The notes under the pieces are model-generated. The model saw only the letters and a list, made by a program, of their open reading frames with translations. It was not told where the DNA came from and made no database searches. A stretch of 64,000 nucleotides of DNA from Prevotella sp. MA2016 (GTDB taxonomy: Bacteria > Bacteroidota > Bacteroidia > Bacteroidales > Bacteroidaceae): assembly GCF_000619825.1 (NCBI RefSeq), contig NZ_JHUW01000006.1:434001-498000 (forward strand), written 5' to 3'. Position 1 is the stretch's first letter; each line of letters begins with the position of its first letter. Shown one piece after another: positions 8,832 to 19,755 of this stretch. The translations under genes were made by a program, and so were the position numbers.

Positions 8832-10736
8832 TTAGTCGTGGAGGATTAATGCCGACTGGGCATCTACGATGGCCTTGGAGCCTTTGAGGGTGCCGAGGCC
8901 ATTCTCGTTGATGGTGCCGTCGCAGCATACGATGGTGTAGTGACCATCAGGGATGGTGAGCTCCATGGGCTCCTTGTTGGCATTGAGCACCACGATGATG
9001 TTGCGCCAGTCGTCGCGTCCTGCATAGTTCTTCAGACGGAAAGCCACGACACTTTCTGGGGCGTCGATAAACTCCAGGTGCTTGCGCACCAAGTCGGCAT
9101 TGCCCAAACGGAAAGCAGGATGGTTCTTGCGCAGCTGAATCAGGTTCTTATAATAATTGAACACCTGTGGATACTTGGTCTTGTTGGCCCAGTCGAGCTG
9201 ATTGATGCTGTCGGGCGACTCAAAGCTGTTGTGCACGCCTTTCTTGTTGCGCAGCAGCTCCTCACCGCTGAGCATGAAGGGCACACCCTGTGAGGTGAAC
9301 ACGGCTGTCTGTGCCAGCAGGTCGAGCTTGATCAGCTCTTCGGTGGTGATGCCAGGGATGCTGCTCTTCAGGCGATCTACCAGGCACATGTCGTCGTGAC
9401 AACTCACATAGCTGATCATCTGCGTTGGCTCTATCGCCCATGGCTCCTTGCTGTAGTTTACCTTGGTCATATCTACCTGTGGATGACTGATGGCGCCAGC
9501 AATACCGAACTTAATGCTCTCCTTTTGGTCAGGCTCTCCTGCTAAGAAGGCAGGTTTGGTGTCGTCGCTGAACGGACCGCGCAGCGCATCGCGAATCTCA
9601 TCGCTGAAGGCTGCTATGCGTGGCATCTGTGGGATGTTGGCCTTCATGCCGAGCTTTTCCTGTGGATAAGCACAGCTGCCTGCACTCCAACCCTCGCCAT
9701 AAATAAAGATGGTGGGATCGATGTCATCGACAGCCTGACGGATGGCGTTCATCGTCTCGATGTCGTGCACGCCCATCAGGTCGAAACGGAATCCGTCGAT
9801 ATGGAATTCGTTGATCCAGTACTTCACGCTCTCTATCATAAACTGGCGCATCATCGGCTTTTCGGATGCAGTCTCATTGCCGCAGCCACTGCCGTTGCTG
9901 TACTGACCGTCGGCTGTCTTGCGATAGAAATAGTCGGGATAGGTGCGCTGGAAGTTGGAGTGCTCGATGTCGTAGGTGTGGTTATACACCACGTCGAGAA
10001 TCACACGGATGCCAGCCTTGTGCAGTGCCTGCACCATCTGCTTGAACTCGCGGATACGTACCTCAGGCTTGTAAGGATTGGTGGAATAGCCACCCTCGGG
10101 TACATTGTAGTTCACAGGATCGTAGCCCCAGTTGTACTTGTTGTCGCTCAGTCGGGTCTCATCCACCGAACCATAGTCGTAGCTGGGCAGGATATGCACG
10201 GCATTGACGCCCAACGACTTCAGATGGTCGATAGCCCAAGGCTCGGTGAGCGCCATGAACTTGCCCGGATACTGGGCATCCTGACGCTTGATGGAGAAAT
10301 CACGGTGGTGCATCTCGTAGATCACCAGGTCGGCAGGCGATTTTGTGACAGGACGCTCATCACAGCACCAGTGCTCAGGATCGGTGCTGGCCATATTGAT
10401 GATGGCACCACGCTTGCCGTTGGCACCTACGGCCTTGGCAAAGACACCAGGGCACTCGCCCTTACCCATGTCGAAGGTGTAGAACCTACCCATCAGGTCG
10501 CCCTTGATGGTGGCTGTCCAGCACTCGTCGCCAGTCTTCTGCATTCTCACGCGCTTGATGGCCTTGCCGCCCAGTCCGTCTTTATAGATACGAACGGTGA
10601 CCTGCTTGGCATTATTAGGCGCAAACAACTGGAACTTGGTTTCTTGAGGCGCATAGCTCACCTCTTTAAACGTCTGTGCTACTACCTGATGGGGTAGTAG
10701 CATAGACAGCAATCCTGCGAAAAACAATTTCTTCAT
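8832..10736 (-). CDS. pulA: Type I pullulanase (GH13_14)
   Basis: Debranching enzyme cutting alpha-1,6 links of pullulan, starch and glycogen. It is exported (signal peptide MKKLFFAGLLSMLL to about VVAQ, residue 21). An N-terminal CBM48-like sandwich (about 25-125) precedes the GH13 barrel. The type I pullulanase signature YNWGYDP is at 201-207. GH13 regions: DVVYNHT (region I), GFRFDLMG with nucleophile Asp319 (II), YGEGW with acid/base Glu348 (III) and SCHDD at 446-449 (IV; many family members have HDN). The start is 3 bases after the susB stop, so it is the last gene of the malQ-susB-pulA operon. Confidence 0.93.
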   Translation of the reverse strand: MKKLFFAGLLSMLLPHQVVAQTFKEVSYAPQETKFQLFAPNNAKQVTVRIYKDGLGGKAIKRVRMQKTGDECWTATIKGDLMGRFYTFDMGKGECPGVFAKAVGANGKRGAIINMASTDPEHWCCDERPVTKSPADLVIYEMHHRDFSIKRQDAQYPGKFMALTEPWAIDHLKSLGVNAVHILPSYDYGSVDETRLSDNKYNWGYDPVNYNVPEGGYSTNPYKPEVRIREFKQMVQALHKAGIRVILDVVYNHTYDIEHSNFQRTYPDYFYRKTADGQYSNGSGCGNETASEKPMMRQFMIESVKYWINEFHIDGFRFDLMGVHDIETMNAIRQAVDDIDPTIFIYGEGWSAGSCAYPQEKLGMKANIPQMPRIAAFSDEIRDALRGPFSDDTKPAFLAGEPDQKESIKFGIAGAISHPQVDMTKVNYSKEPWAIEPTQMISYVSCHDDMCLVDRLKSSIPGITTEELIKLDLLAQTAVFTSQGVPFMLSGEELLRNKKGVHNSFESPDSINQLDWANKTKYPQVFNYYKNLIQLRKNHPAFRLGNADLVRKHLEFIDAPESVVAFRLKNYAGRDDWRNIIVVLNANKEPMELTIPDGHYTIVCCDGTINENGLGTLKGSKAIVDAQSALILHD

Positions 10737-10739
10737 GCT

Positions 10740-12953
<2,214 letters not shown>

Positions 12954-15632
12954 TTATTTTCTTCCGCTTTGAATAATAAGTGTACTAATCTCGTTGTTGA
13001 AGTCGTCGGCCTGCAGCAACTGCTCGATGGTGAGGTGCATGCGGTAACGCCAGTAGTGGCGTGGATTGGCCGGGATGTTGATGCGCTCGGCATTCTGGTC
13101 GGGCAGGCGCAGGCCCTCGTCGATGCTCAGCCAATCCTGCAGTGACAGCAGACAGAGCATAGAGGGTGATGTGAGATGACGGCTCACGATGTCCTTGGCC
13201 AACCAGCCTGGTAGTGGGTGAGGGGCTGCGCCACCACGGCGCAGTGTGGTGTTGTAGTAGCTCTGTGTCTGTTCCTCGTCTTCATCCCACCACTGGCGCA
13301 GTGTTGACATGTCGTGTGTAGAGATGGTATCGACCGAGCGATAGGGGTTGTGCGACAGTTTGCCAAAGCGTGTCTTGGGGTCTTTCGGCATCGACTGAAT
13401 CTCGAGACTCAGGATGCGCAGTTCGTTCATCACCCAGGGTACGCAGTCGGGCACCATTCCCAGGTCTTCGGCACATACCAGCATGCGCGTAGCCTGTGTC
13501 AGACGAGGCATCTTCTTCATCGCCTCGGTGTACCAGAACTGGTTGTTGCGGCGATAGAAGTAGTCGTTGTACAGGCGGTTGAACACTGCCTTGTCGTTAT
13601 CCCAGAGGGCCTCGTAGATAAAGTCGTTCTGCACACCGATACGTGGGTGGAACTTATCCTTGTTCTTGCGGTCGCGCACGAAGAGTACATCGCTGATGAG
13701 GGCATACAGACCATCACGCAGATGGATGTCGGTCTCGTCGGTCTTACCCTTAAAGGCTGCTTCTACCTTGCGTTGGGTGTCGTATTCGGGCTTCATCTGC
13801 CAGATATCATCGTGGGCGTGATTCAGGAAGGTGTCCTTCACGTACTGGGCACGCTCGCCAAAGATGCGATCCAGTGTCCAGTCGGCTATGAATGGCTTCG
13901 TAAAGAGCTCCTCCTGGAAGTGCAGACCATAAGCCTCTATCTCCTCACGCGTCATACCCAATGAGGGTGAGAACTGACCTAACAGACCGTGAACTGAATG
14001 GATGGGGATCTCCCAGATACGGAAGAATCCTAATACATGGTCGATGCGATAGGCATCGAAGTACTCTGCCATCTTGCGGAAGCGGCGTACCCACCATGAA
14101 CAGCCATCTTCGAGCATGGCATCCCAGTTGTAGGTGGGGAAGCCCCAGTTCTGTCCGTTGGCTGAGAAAGCATCAGGTGGCGCACCGGCCTGACCGTTCA
14201 GGTTGAAGTACTTAGGTTCTACCCAAGCCTCTACACCATCGCGACTGATGCCGATGGGGATATCGCCCTTCAGTACCACGCGCTTCTGACGGGCATAAGC
14301 ATGGGCGGCATGCATCTGCTGATCAAGGTTGAACTGTACATAGTACCAGAATGCCACCTCTTTATATAACTTAGTTGTTGACTTGCTCATGGCCTCACGC
14401 TCGCTGTCGGGCAACTCATGATGGTCGGGCCAGTCCTGGAAGGTAGCTGTGCCGTACAGATCACGGTAATGACAGAAGGCAGCATAAGGTACCAGCCACT
14501 CCTTGTTTTGCTCGAAGAACTGCTTGAAGGCTGCTGTCTTCATCGTCTTGGCACCCTCCTGAGCATAGATGGCATGCAGATAGTCCATCTTAGCGTTGTT
14601 CACACGCTCATAGTCGATCTGTGGCAGCGCGTTCAGTGTCTGGCGCAGTACCTCGTACTCCTGGCGCAGCTTTTCGTCTTTCAGCTGTGGCAGTTGGCGC
14701 AAATCAGTGTACTGCGGATGCAGTGCATAGATGCTGATAGAGTTATAAGGATATGAATCCTGCCAGGTGTGGGTGATATTGGTATCGTTGATGGGCAGTA
14801 CCTGCAGCACGCGCTGCTTGGTCTTGTCGCACCAGTCGATCATCAACTTCAGGTCGCCAAAATCGCCAACACCAAAGCTACCCTCACTGCGCAGTGAGAA
14901 GATTGGGATAACGGTGCCGGCGCCCTTCCAAGGATAAACAGGAAAGTAGGCTTGCGACAGCTCATAGACAATCACCTCGCCTGCAGCCACCTCGCGCAGT
15001 TCGATAGTGCGGTTCATGCCATTCTCCCAAAGTGGGGTGACATCCTCCTCCTCGTCGAGTGCTACAAACTTAAACTCGCAACTACGAGGCAACTTATCGG
15101 CATCAAGACTGACTACCCACTCGTTGTTCTCGTGCTCAGTCATTTCGATAGCGCGCTTGGCTTCCCAGTTGCCCAGGGCTTCGCCGCCACCAAGCAGTGC
15201 CAGACGTTCGTTGTTGCGCAATTGTGGTGCACGAACTTTCAGACGTATGGTCTTGTCGTAAGAAGCAGGCTCGCTCATCTTTAAGTTTCTACTTGCCACG
15301 CACTCTGTAAAAGCTGTTGAGTACAGGAAAGAATCCTCTGGAATATCAATCCAGTGGTCGTAAACGATATAGCGAGCACCCTTGGTGGCTGCAAACTCCA
15401 AACGATGAGGAATCGTCAGCCACTCTTGACGCTGCTGCTGATCGCCGCGCATCACTGCATAATAGTAATCAATGTGGTCGTCCGACCTCATTGTTTTACT
15501 CATTTGGCACATCCAGTGTAAACCGTCGAGGGTTGTCATCTTGTGCTCTTCCGTCTTGCCATCCATTAGGATGTTAAGTGCCAGCTCTTCGCCGAAGATA
15601 GTCTGGTACTCCAGGTTGAATACGATCTTCAT
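12954..15632 (-). CDS. malQ: 4-alpha-glucanotransferase (amylomaltase, GH77) with N-terminal CBM20 repeats
   Basis: Cytoplasmic disproportionating enzyme for maltooligosaccharides; no signal peptide is seen. Two starch-binding CBM20-like domains (about 1-110 and 125-235) precede the GH77 barrel, the usual architecture of the ~890-residue Bacteroidota/plant DPE2-like form. Visible GH77 landmarks: IPIFSLRSEGSFGVGDFGDL, SYPYNSISI, FDAYRIDHVLGF with the nucleophile Asp, VCAEDLGMVPDCV with the acid/base Glu, and the DTISTHDMSTLRQWW region. First gene of the operon; a TACTTTTG box lies 26 bases upstream. Breakdown products of PulA and SusB are its likely substrates. Confidence 0.94.
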   Translation of the reverse strand: MKIVFNLEYQTIFGEELALNILMDGKTEEHKMTTLDGLHWMCQMSKTMRSDDHIDYYYAVMRGDQQQRQEWLTIPHRLEFAATKGARYIVYDHWIDIPEDSFLYSTAFTECVASRNLKMSEPASYDKTIRLKVRAPQLRNNERLALLGGGEALGNWEAKRAIEMTEHENNEWVVSLDADKLPRSCEFKFVALDEEEDVTPLWENGMNRTIELREVAAGEVIVYELSQAYFPVYPWKGAGTVIPIFSLRSEGSFGVGDFGDLKLMIDWCDKTKQRVLQVLPINDTNITHTWQDSYPYNSISIYALHPQYTDLRQLPQLKDEKLRQEYEVLRQTLNALPQIDYERVNNAKMDYLHAIYAQEGAKTMKTAAFKQFFEQNKEWLVPYAAFCHYRDLYGTATFQDWPDHHELPDSEREAMSKSTTKLYKEVAFWYYVQFNLDQQMHAAHAYARQKRVVLKGDIPIGISRDGVEAWVEPKYFNLNGQAGAPPDAFSANGQNWGFPTYNWDAMLEDGCSWWVRRFRKMAEYFDAYRIDHVLGFFRIWEIPIHSVHGLLGQFSPSLGMTREEIEAYGLHFQEELFTKPFIADWTLDRIFGERAQYVKDTFLNHAHDDIWQMKPEYDTQRKVEAAFKGKTDETDIHLRDGLYALISDVLFVRDRKNKDKFHPRIGVQNDFIYEALWDNDKAVFNRLYNDYFYRRNNQFWYTEAMKKMPRLTQATRMLVCAEDLGMVPDCVPWVMNELRILSLEIQSMPKDPKTRFGKLSHNPYRSVDTISTHDMSTLRQWWDEDEEQTQSYYNTTLRRGGAAPHPLPGWLAKDIVSRHLTSPSMLCLLSLQDWLSIDEGLRLPDQNAERINIPANPRHYWRYRMHLTIEQLLQADDFNNEISTLIIQSGRK

Positions 15633-15657
15633 ACCAATTGCTTTTAGTTATTTTTGG

Positions 15658-15665
15658 CAAAAGTA
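15658..15665 (-). promoter_or_regulatory. Candidate -7 box for malQ-susB-pulA
   Basis: Read on the minus strand the sequence is TACTTTTG, matching TAnnTTTG, 26 bases before the malQ ATG. A TTTG occurs at 15690-15693, but the 24-base spacing is longer than the usual 19-21, so the upstream box is uncertain. Confidence 0.45.
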
Positions 15666-15672
15666 CAAAAAT

Positions 15673-15699
15673 AACCCGTTCGGTGTTTCCAAACGGGTT
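15673..15699 (-). terminator. Rho-independent terminator after the sensor kinase gene
   Basis: An 8-bp stem (AACCCGTT / AACGGGTT, 15673-15680 with 15692-15699) is followed on the minus strand by ATTTTTG. It lies between the end of the sensor kinase (15749) and malQ, so it separates the two transcription units. Confidence 0.65.
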
Positions 15700-15719
15700 T
15701 GTATTTGATGGTTTCTCGA

Positions 15720-15733
15720 TGCAAACGATTGCA
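15720..15733. promoter_or_regulatory. LacI-type operator-like palindrome upstream of malQ
   Basis: The sequence TGCAAACGATTGCA has inverted arms TGCAA/TTGCA around a central ACGA and resembles LacI-family operators built around a central CG. It is about 90 bases upstream of the malQ start and 55 bases upstream of its candidate -7 box. A single site; the assignment is weak. Confidence 0.3.
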
Positions 15734-15748
15734 TGATTGCCTGTCTGT

Positions 15749-17389
15749 CTATCGTGGCAGTGTCATGATGAACCTGGCTCCAGGACTGTAGTTGGTGTCC
15801 AGGGTAATGTCGCCTCCCATCCGGCGTGCCATGCTGCGAGCCACGGTCAGACCGATGCCTGTTCCGTCGTAGTAATCATCAAGTTGAACAAATTCCTCAA
15901 AAATATGCTCGGCTTGATCGGTTGGTATGCCGATGCCATTGTCTTCTACAATAAACTGTATCTTGTTGACTGAAGTCTCCAGGTGCAACTTAACTTGTGG
16001 ACTGTCGTTTTTTGTACTGAACTTGCGCGCATTGTCTAATAATAAGGAGAGTGCACGCACCGCTGCTGTCAGGTTGGTCTTTATAGTCACATCATCTATG
16101 TCGGTTGGCATCTCTAAATCGAATGATAGATTCTCGCTCTCGGCAATCATACTCTTGGCTATCGCATCCCTTGCTATCTTGGAGGGTGATACGCTGTCGG
16201 TTAGTTCAATAACGCTGCGGCAGCTGGCATCACTCAACTCCAGCATCTTGTTGACCAGTCCTGTGATACGCTCGGTATTAGCCACGATATCTTTTGAAAT
16301 CTGTTTCTTCTCTTCTTCACCTAATTCTAAATCGGGTGTAGTCAATATCTGTGTGAATCCGCTCAGGATATTCAGAGGTGTACGAATCTCATGAGATATC
16401 TGTTGGATGAATTTGGTCTTCATCTTTGATGACTCCTCGGCTCTGGCCGTGGCCTCTATCAGCTGATGGTTAATTTGCTCCAGCTCCATGTGGCTCATCT
16501 CCAGAATGTTATAGTTGGTTTCAAGCATGGCATTGCTGAATTTAAGCTTGCGGCGCGATTTGTAGAGCGTGAATATATATAGCGTGATGAATGAGATGAT
16601 GATAGCCAAGCCTACATACCATAACCACTGAGGAATGAAGCTGTGCTTGATGACATCTTTGATTTCGGCACCATAGATTTTGTCCACCAGCCCTTCACTA
16701 TCCATCTTGGCGATTTCTAAGCTGATGGCATCTATGAGTTCCTTGTTATGTCCGACGTAGCAATATTCGCGCGGCTGTAGTGAGATCTCTTCACGAGCCA
16801 GATTGTCTAAGTGATAATGGTCAATGAAATATTTGGCTTGATAGCGGTAGCAGATGATGGCATCATAGCGCCCGCTTGCCAGTTCGCGGAACGACTGGTC
16901 AAGGTCGTTCACCTTCACACTTTTACCACCCTCGCGCTCCACCAGTTCGCTGATATGGCGTGAATTCAGGAAGGCAAATGTCTTGTCTTTCAGGTTGCGG
17001 AAGTCGAAGACCTTATAGTCGTCCTTGCGGTAAACCACCTGATAATACAGGCGGAAGATAGGGCGTGAATAGTAGATAGAGTCTTTGCGATAAGGTGAAT
17101 AGACCATCATGGCCAGATCGGTATCACCATTCAGTACTGATGTGGCAACCTTGTTCCACAGGTTGGGTACATAATAGAATTTGATACCCATACGTTTCAT
17201 CAGTTCGCGTGTGAAGTCGATATCGTAGCCATGTGGCAGACCGTCTTTATCTACAGACTGCAGTGGAGCATAGTTGGCATCGAGGCCAATGGTGATCTGC
17301 TCTGTTGGTGGAACGTATGCTGCACGCATAGGCATGCAGCATAAAGTGGTCAGTAACAGTCCTACGAATACGTGTTTATACCGTCTCAT
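15749..17389 (-). CDS. Sensor histidine kinase with periplasmic solute-binding domain (EvgS/BvgS-like input)
   Basis: Membrane sensor kinase. The signal sequence (to about residue 23) is followed by a type-3 family periplasmic solute-binding fold (about 28-245, starting QITIGLDANYAPLQ). A transmembrane helix spans about 256-276, then a short coiled coil (about 285-325), HisKA with phospho-acceptor His333 in ISHEIRTPLN, and an ATPase domain ending the protein with the DNGIGIP and GTGIGLTVA motifs. The ligand is probably a small polar molecule such as an amino acid or sugar acid, by analogy with the domain. There is no receiver domain and no response regulator next door. It is 39 bases downstream of rnr, probably co-transcribed, and ended by the hairpin at 15673. 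Confidence 0.88.
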   Translation of the reverse strand: MRRYKHVFVGLLLTTLCCMPMRAAYVPPTEQITIGLDANYAPLQSVDKDGLPHGYDIDFTRELMKRMGIKFYYVPNLWNKVATSVLNGDTDLAMMVYSPYRKDSIYYSRPIFRLYYQVVYRKDDYKVFDFRNLKDKTFAFLNSRHISELVEREGGKSVKVNDLDQSFRELASGRYDAIICYRYQAKYFIDHYHLDNLAREEISLQPREYCYVGHNKELIDAISLEIAKMDSEGLVDKIYGAEIKDVIKHSFIPQWLWYVGLAIIISFITLYIFTLYKSRRKLKFSNAMLETNYNILEMSHMELEQINHQLIEATARAEESSKMKTKFIQQISHEIRTPLNILSGFTQILTTPDLELGEEEKKQISKDIVANTERITGLVNKMLELSDASCRSVIELTDSVSPSKIARDAIAKSMIAESENLSFDLEMPTDIDDVTIKTNLTAAVRALSLLLDNARKFSTKNDSPQVKLHLETSVNKIQFIVEDNGIGIPTDQAEHIFEEFVQLDDYYDGTGIGLTVARSMARRMGGDITLDTNYSPGARFIMTLPR

Positions 17390-17428
17390 TGTTATCGCGT
17401 GTAACTATTGTTATATAAGTTCCTATAA

Positions 17429-19594
17429 TTAATCTTCGGCTAGCGTGAAGTCTAACTGTTTGCGCTCCAGATTGGCACGGGCCACCTGTATGCGTATCGG
17501 GTCACCCAGCTGGTACTTGGTGTGATGGCGGCGACCGATAATCATATAGTTCTTTTCATCGAAGTCGTAATAGTCGTTGCCCAAGTCGCGAATAGGAATC
17601 ATACCTTCGCAGTGAGTCTCGTCTATCTGTGCATAGATACCGTAGGATGTGATGCCGCTGATATGGGCATCGTAAGTGTTGCCTATCTTATCGGCCATGA
17701 ACTCAACCATCTTGTACTTGATAGAGTCGCGCTCTGCATTCATAGAGATCTGCTCCATGTCGCTACAGTGCTCACAAAGCTCTTCGTACTTCTCCTTGTT
17801 GGCCGAGCGGGCACCATCCTGATACTTGGTTAACAAACGGTGAACCATCATGTCGGGATAACGACGTATAGGCGAAGTGAAGTGCGTGTAGTAGTCGAAT
17901 GCCAGACCATAGTGACCGATGTTGTGCACGCTGTACTTAGCTTTCATCATGGCACGCAGGGCAACTGTCTCGATAGCATTCTGCTCGCGGGTACCTTCGG
18001 CTTGCGACATCAGGGCATTGAGAGACTTGGTGATAGCCCCTTTCGTGCCTGCTGTCTTCACTTTATAGCCGAACTTGGCAACAAACTCACGCAGGTTCTC
18101 CAACTTCTGTGGGTCGGGTTGGTCGTGGATACGATAGGGCAGTGTCTTGGCTTTAACACCCTTCTTTACGCGACCTATTGATTCGGCTACGGTCTTATTG
18201 GCCAGCAGCATGAATTCTTCAATCAACTTATTGGCATCTTTCGATACCTTGAAATAAGCTCTGATGGGCTTGCCTGTCTCATCGATGTCAAAGTGCAGCT
18301 CCTCACGGTCGAACTTCACGCTGCCGTTCTTGAATCGGGCTTCGCGCAGTTTCTTTGCCAGTGCATCGAGTTTCAGTAGCACCTCGGCGTTTTCACCCTT
18401 GCCCTCTTCTATAATCTGCTGTACCTCCTCATAGGCATAGCGGCGGTTACTCTTGATGACGGTGTGAGCCAGGTGCCAATCCTTGATGTTGGCCTCGTCG
18501 TCCATCTTGAAGATTACGCTGTAGCACAGCTTCTCCTCATCAGGGCGCAGCGAACAGATGAAGTTGCATAGGCGCTCGGGAAGCATAGGGATAGTGCGAT
18601 CTACCAGATAGATACTGGTGGCACGCGCGAAAGCCTCCTTATCGATGATTGAACCCTCTTTTACGTAGTGTGATACATCGGCAATGTGAACACCCACCTC
18701 CCAGAGACAGGTGTTGGATGTTGGGTGTTGGGTGTTGGTGATTGGTCTGATGGACAGCGCATCGTCGAAGTCCTTGGCATCCTTCGGGTCGATAGTACAA
18801 GTGAACACATCGCGGAAATCTTCGCGACGGGCTATCTCCTCAGGTGTGATGGCAGCATCAATCTTCTCAGCAGCCTCTTCTACAAGCTTCGGATATTTGT
18901 AGGGCAGGTTGTACTGAGCCAATATGGCATGCATCTCGGCGTTGTTCTCGCCGGTCTTTCCAAGGATGTCAATCACCGATCCGATGATGTTCTTATGATC
19001 CTGGTCGGGCCACTGGATGATTTTTACAACGGCCTTATCGTCGGTCTTTCCACCCTTAAGCTTGCGTTTAGGGATGATGATGTCGTGTACAATCGTTGAG
19101 TCGGCAGTGACCAAGAAAGCAAAATCTTTCTCAACACGCAACTTACCAACGATGGTGTCGCGGGCACGCTTCACAATCTCGATGACCATCGCCTCTTTGA
19201 TGTGCTTATCGCGACGTGCCATAAGTGATACTTGGACGCGGTCGCCATCCATGGCCGACATCGAGTTGCGCTCGGCCACAAACACCGGCGTGCCACCATC
19301 ATCGGGCACAAAAGAGTTGCGACCACTGGCTTTCCGGTGGAAAATGCCCTCCTGAACCTGAGTCTTCTGATTCAGTCTGTAGGAGTTGTCGCTCACCTTC
19401 AGCAGGAAGTCGTCCCATGCCATCTCTTCCATCACATCGATGGCAAGCATCTTGAGTGGATGCGTATCGAGTTTCAATACTTTAAAAATCTGTTTGAACG
19501 AGAATGTTTCGTTAGGATTATGCTGAAACAGATTCTGCAGCAATTCGCTCACCTGTTTCTTTCCTAGCCTTTTTCCGCCTTTCTTCTTACCCAT
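17429..19594 (-). CDS. rnr: Ribonuclease R
   Basis: Processive 3'-5' exoribonuclease degrading structured RNA. The start is set at 19594 (MGKKKGGKRLGKK) because an in-frame start 42 bases upstream lies beyond the -7 box at 19625-19632. Order: winged-helix-like N-terminus (about 10-80), cold-shock domains (about 80-230), RNB catalytic domain with the acid cluster IDPKDAKDFDDALS, DRTIPMLPERLCNFICSL and HFTSPIRRYPDMMVHR, and a C-terminal S1 domain (about 630-715). Oddity: directly after the catalytic Asp cluster an insert of about nine residues (ITNTQHPTSNT) is encoded by a heptanucleotide tandem repeat. Confidence 0.93.
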   Translation of the reverse strand: MGKKKGGKRLGKKQVSELLQNLFQHNPNETFSFKQIFKVLKLDTHPLKMLAIDVMEEMAWDDFLLKVSDNSYRLNQKTQVQEGIFHRKASGRNSFVPDDGGTPVFVAERNSMSAMDGDRVQVSLMARRDKHIKEAMVIEIVKRARDTIVGKLRVEKDFAFLVTADSTIVHDIIIPKRKLKGGKTDDKAVVKIIQWPDQDHKNIIGSVIDILGKTGENNAEMHAILAQYNLPYKYPKLVEEAAEKIDAAITPEEIARREDFRDVFTCTIDPKDAKDFDDALSIRPITNTQHPTSNTCLWEVGVHIADVSHYVKEGSIIDKEAFARATSIYLVDRTIPMLPERLCNFICSLRPDEEKLCYSVIFKMDDEANIKDWHLAHTVIKSNRRYAYEEVQQIIEEGKGENAEVLLKLDALAKKLREARFKNGSVKFDREELHFDIDETGKPIRAYFKVSKDANKLIEEFMLLANKTVAESIGRVKKGVKAKTLPYRIHDQPDPQKLENLREFVAKFGYKVKTAGTKGAITKSLNALMSQAEGTREQNAIETVALRAMMKAKYSVHNIGHYGLAFDYYTHFTSPIRRYPDMMVHRLLTKYQDGARSANKEKYEELCEHCSDMEQISMNAERDSIKYKMVEFMADKIGNTYDAHISGITSYGIYAQIDETHCEGMIPIRDLGNDYYDFDEKNYMIIGRRHHTKYQLGDPIRIQVARANLERKQLDFTLAED
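18711..18738. repeat. Heptanucleotide tandem repeat inside rnr
   Basis: Four copies of a 7-base unit (GTGTTGG, ATGTTGG, GTGTTGG, GTGTTGG on the + strand), followed by a degenerate fifth (TGATTGG). It encodes the NTQHPTSN insert of RNase R. A gain or loss of one unit would shift the reading frame. Confidence 0.85.
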
Positions 19595-19624
19595 AGCTTG
19601 TTTTCTTTTTTTATTTTCTGACTG

Positions 19625-19632
19625 CAAAGATA
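19625..19632 (-). promoter_or_regulatory. Candidate -7 box for rnr
   Basis: TATCTTTG on the minus strand, 30 bases before the chosen rnr ATG at 19594. No good upstream box at the expected distance; the region there is the AT-rich repeat. It decides the rnr start. Confidence 0.55.
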
Positions 19633-19647
19633 GCAATTTAATTAATA

Positions 19648-19721
19648 ATTAAGAATTAAGAGTTAAGAAAATTTGCTGCCAGAACTTATTTTTTCTTAAT
19701 TCTTAACTCTTAACTCTTAAC
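19648..19721. repeat. AT-rich inverted repeat made of TTAAGAATTAAG-like units
   Basis: The left arm (19648-19671) contains ATTAAGAATTAAGAGTTAAG; the right arm (19689-19721) contains the reverse-complement-like CTTAATTCTTAACTCTTAAC with an extra unit. It lies between the divergent rnr and SDR genes and could fold into a long imperfect stem. No protein-coding content seen. Confidence 0.6.
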
Positions 19722-19728
19722 TTTTGTG

Positions 19729-19736
19729 TACCTTTG
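19729..19736 (+). promoter_or_regulatory. Candidate -7 box for the SDR epimerase gene
   Basis: TACCTTTG, 20 bases before the ATG at 19756. It excludes the longer in-frame start at 19726. The -33 region falls in the AT-rich repeat and has no clear TTTG. Confidence 0.55.
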
Positions 19737-19755
19737 CACTCAAATTGTAAACTGC

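Noticed and set aside
9765..10697. 310-codon + strand frame inside pulA
   Set aside because: Antisense to pullulanase; all GH13 regions are on the minus strand.
18711..18738. CRISPR-like array
   Set aside because: The unit is 7 bases, without spacers, and lies in a coding sequence; no CRISPR repeats or cas genes were seen in the window.
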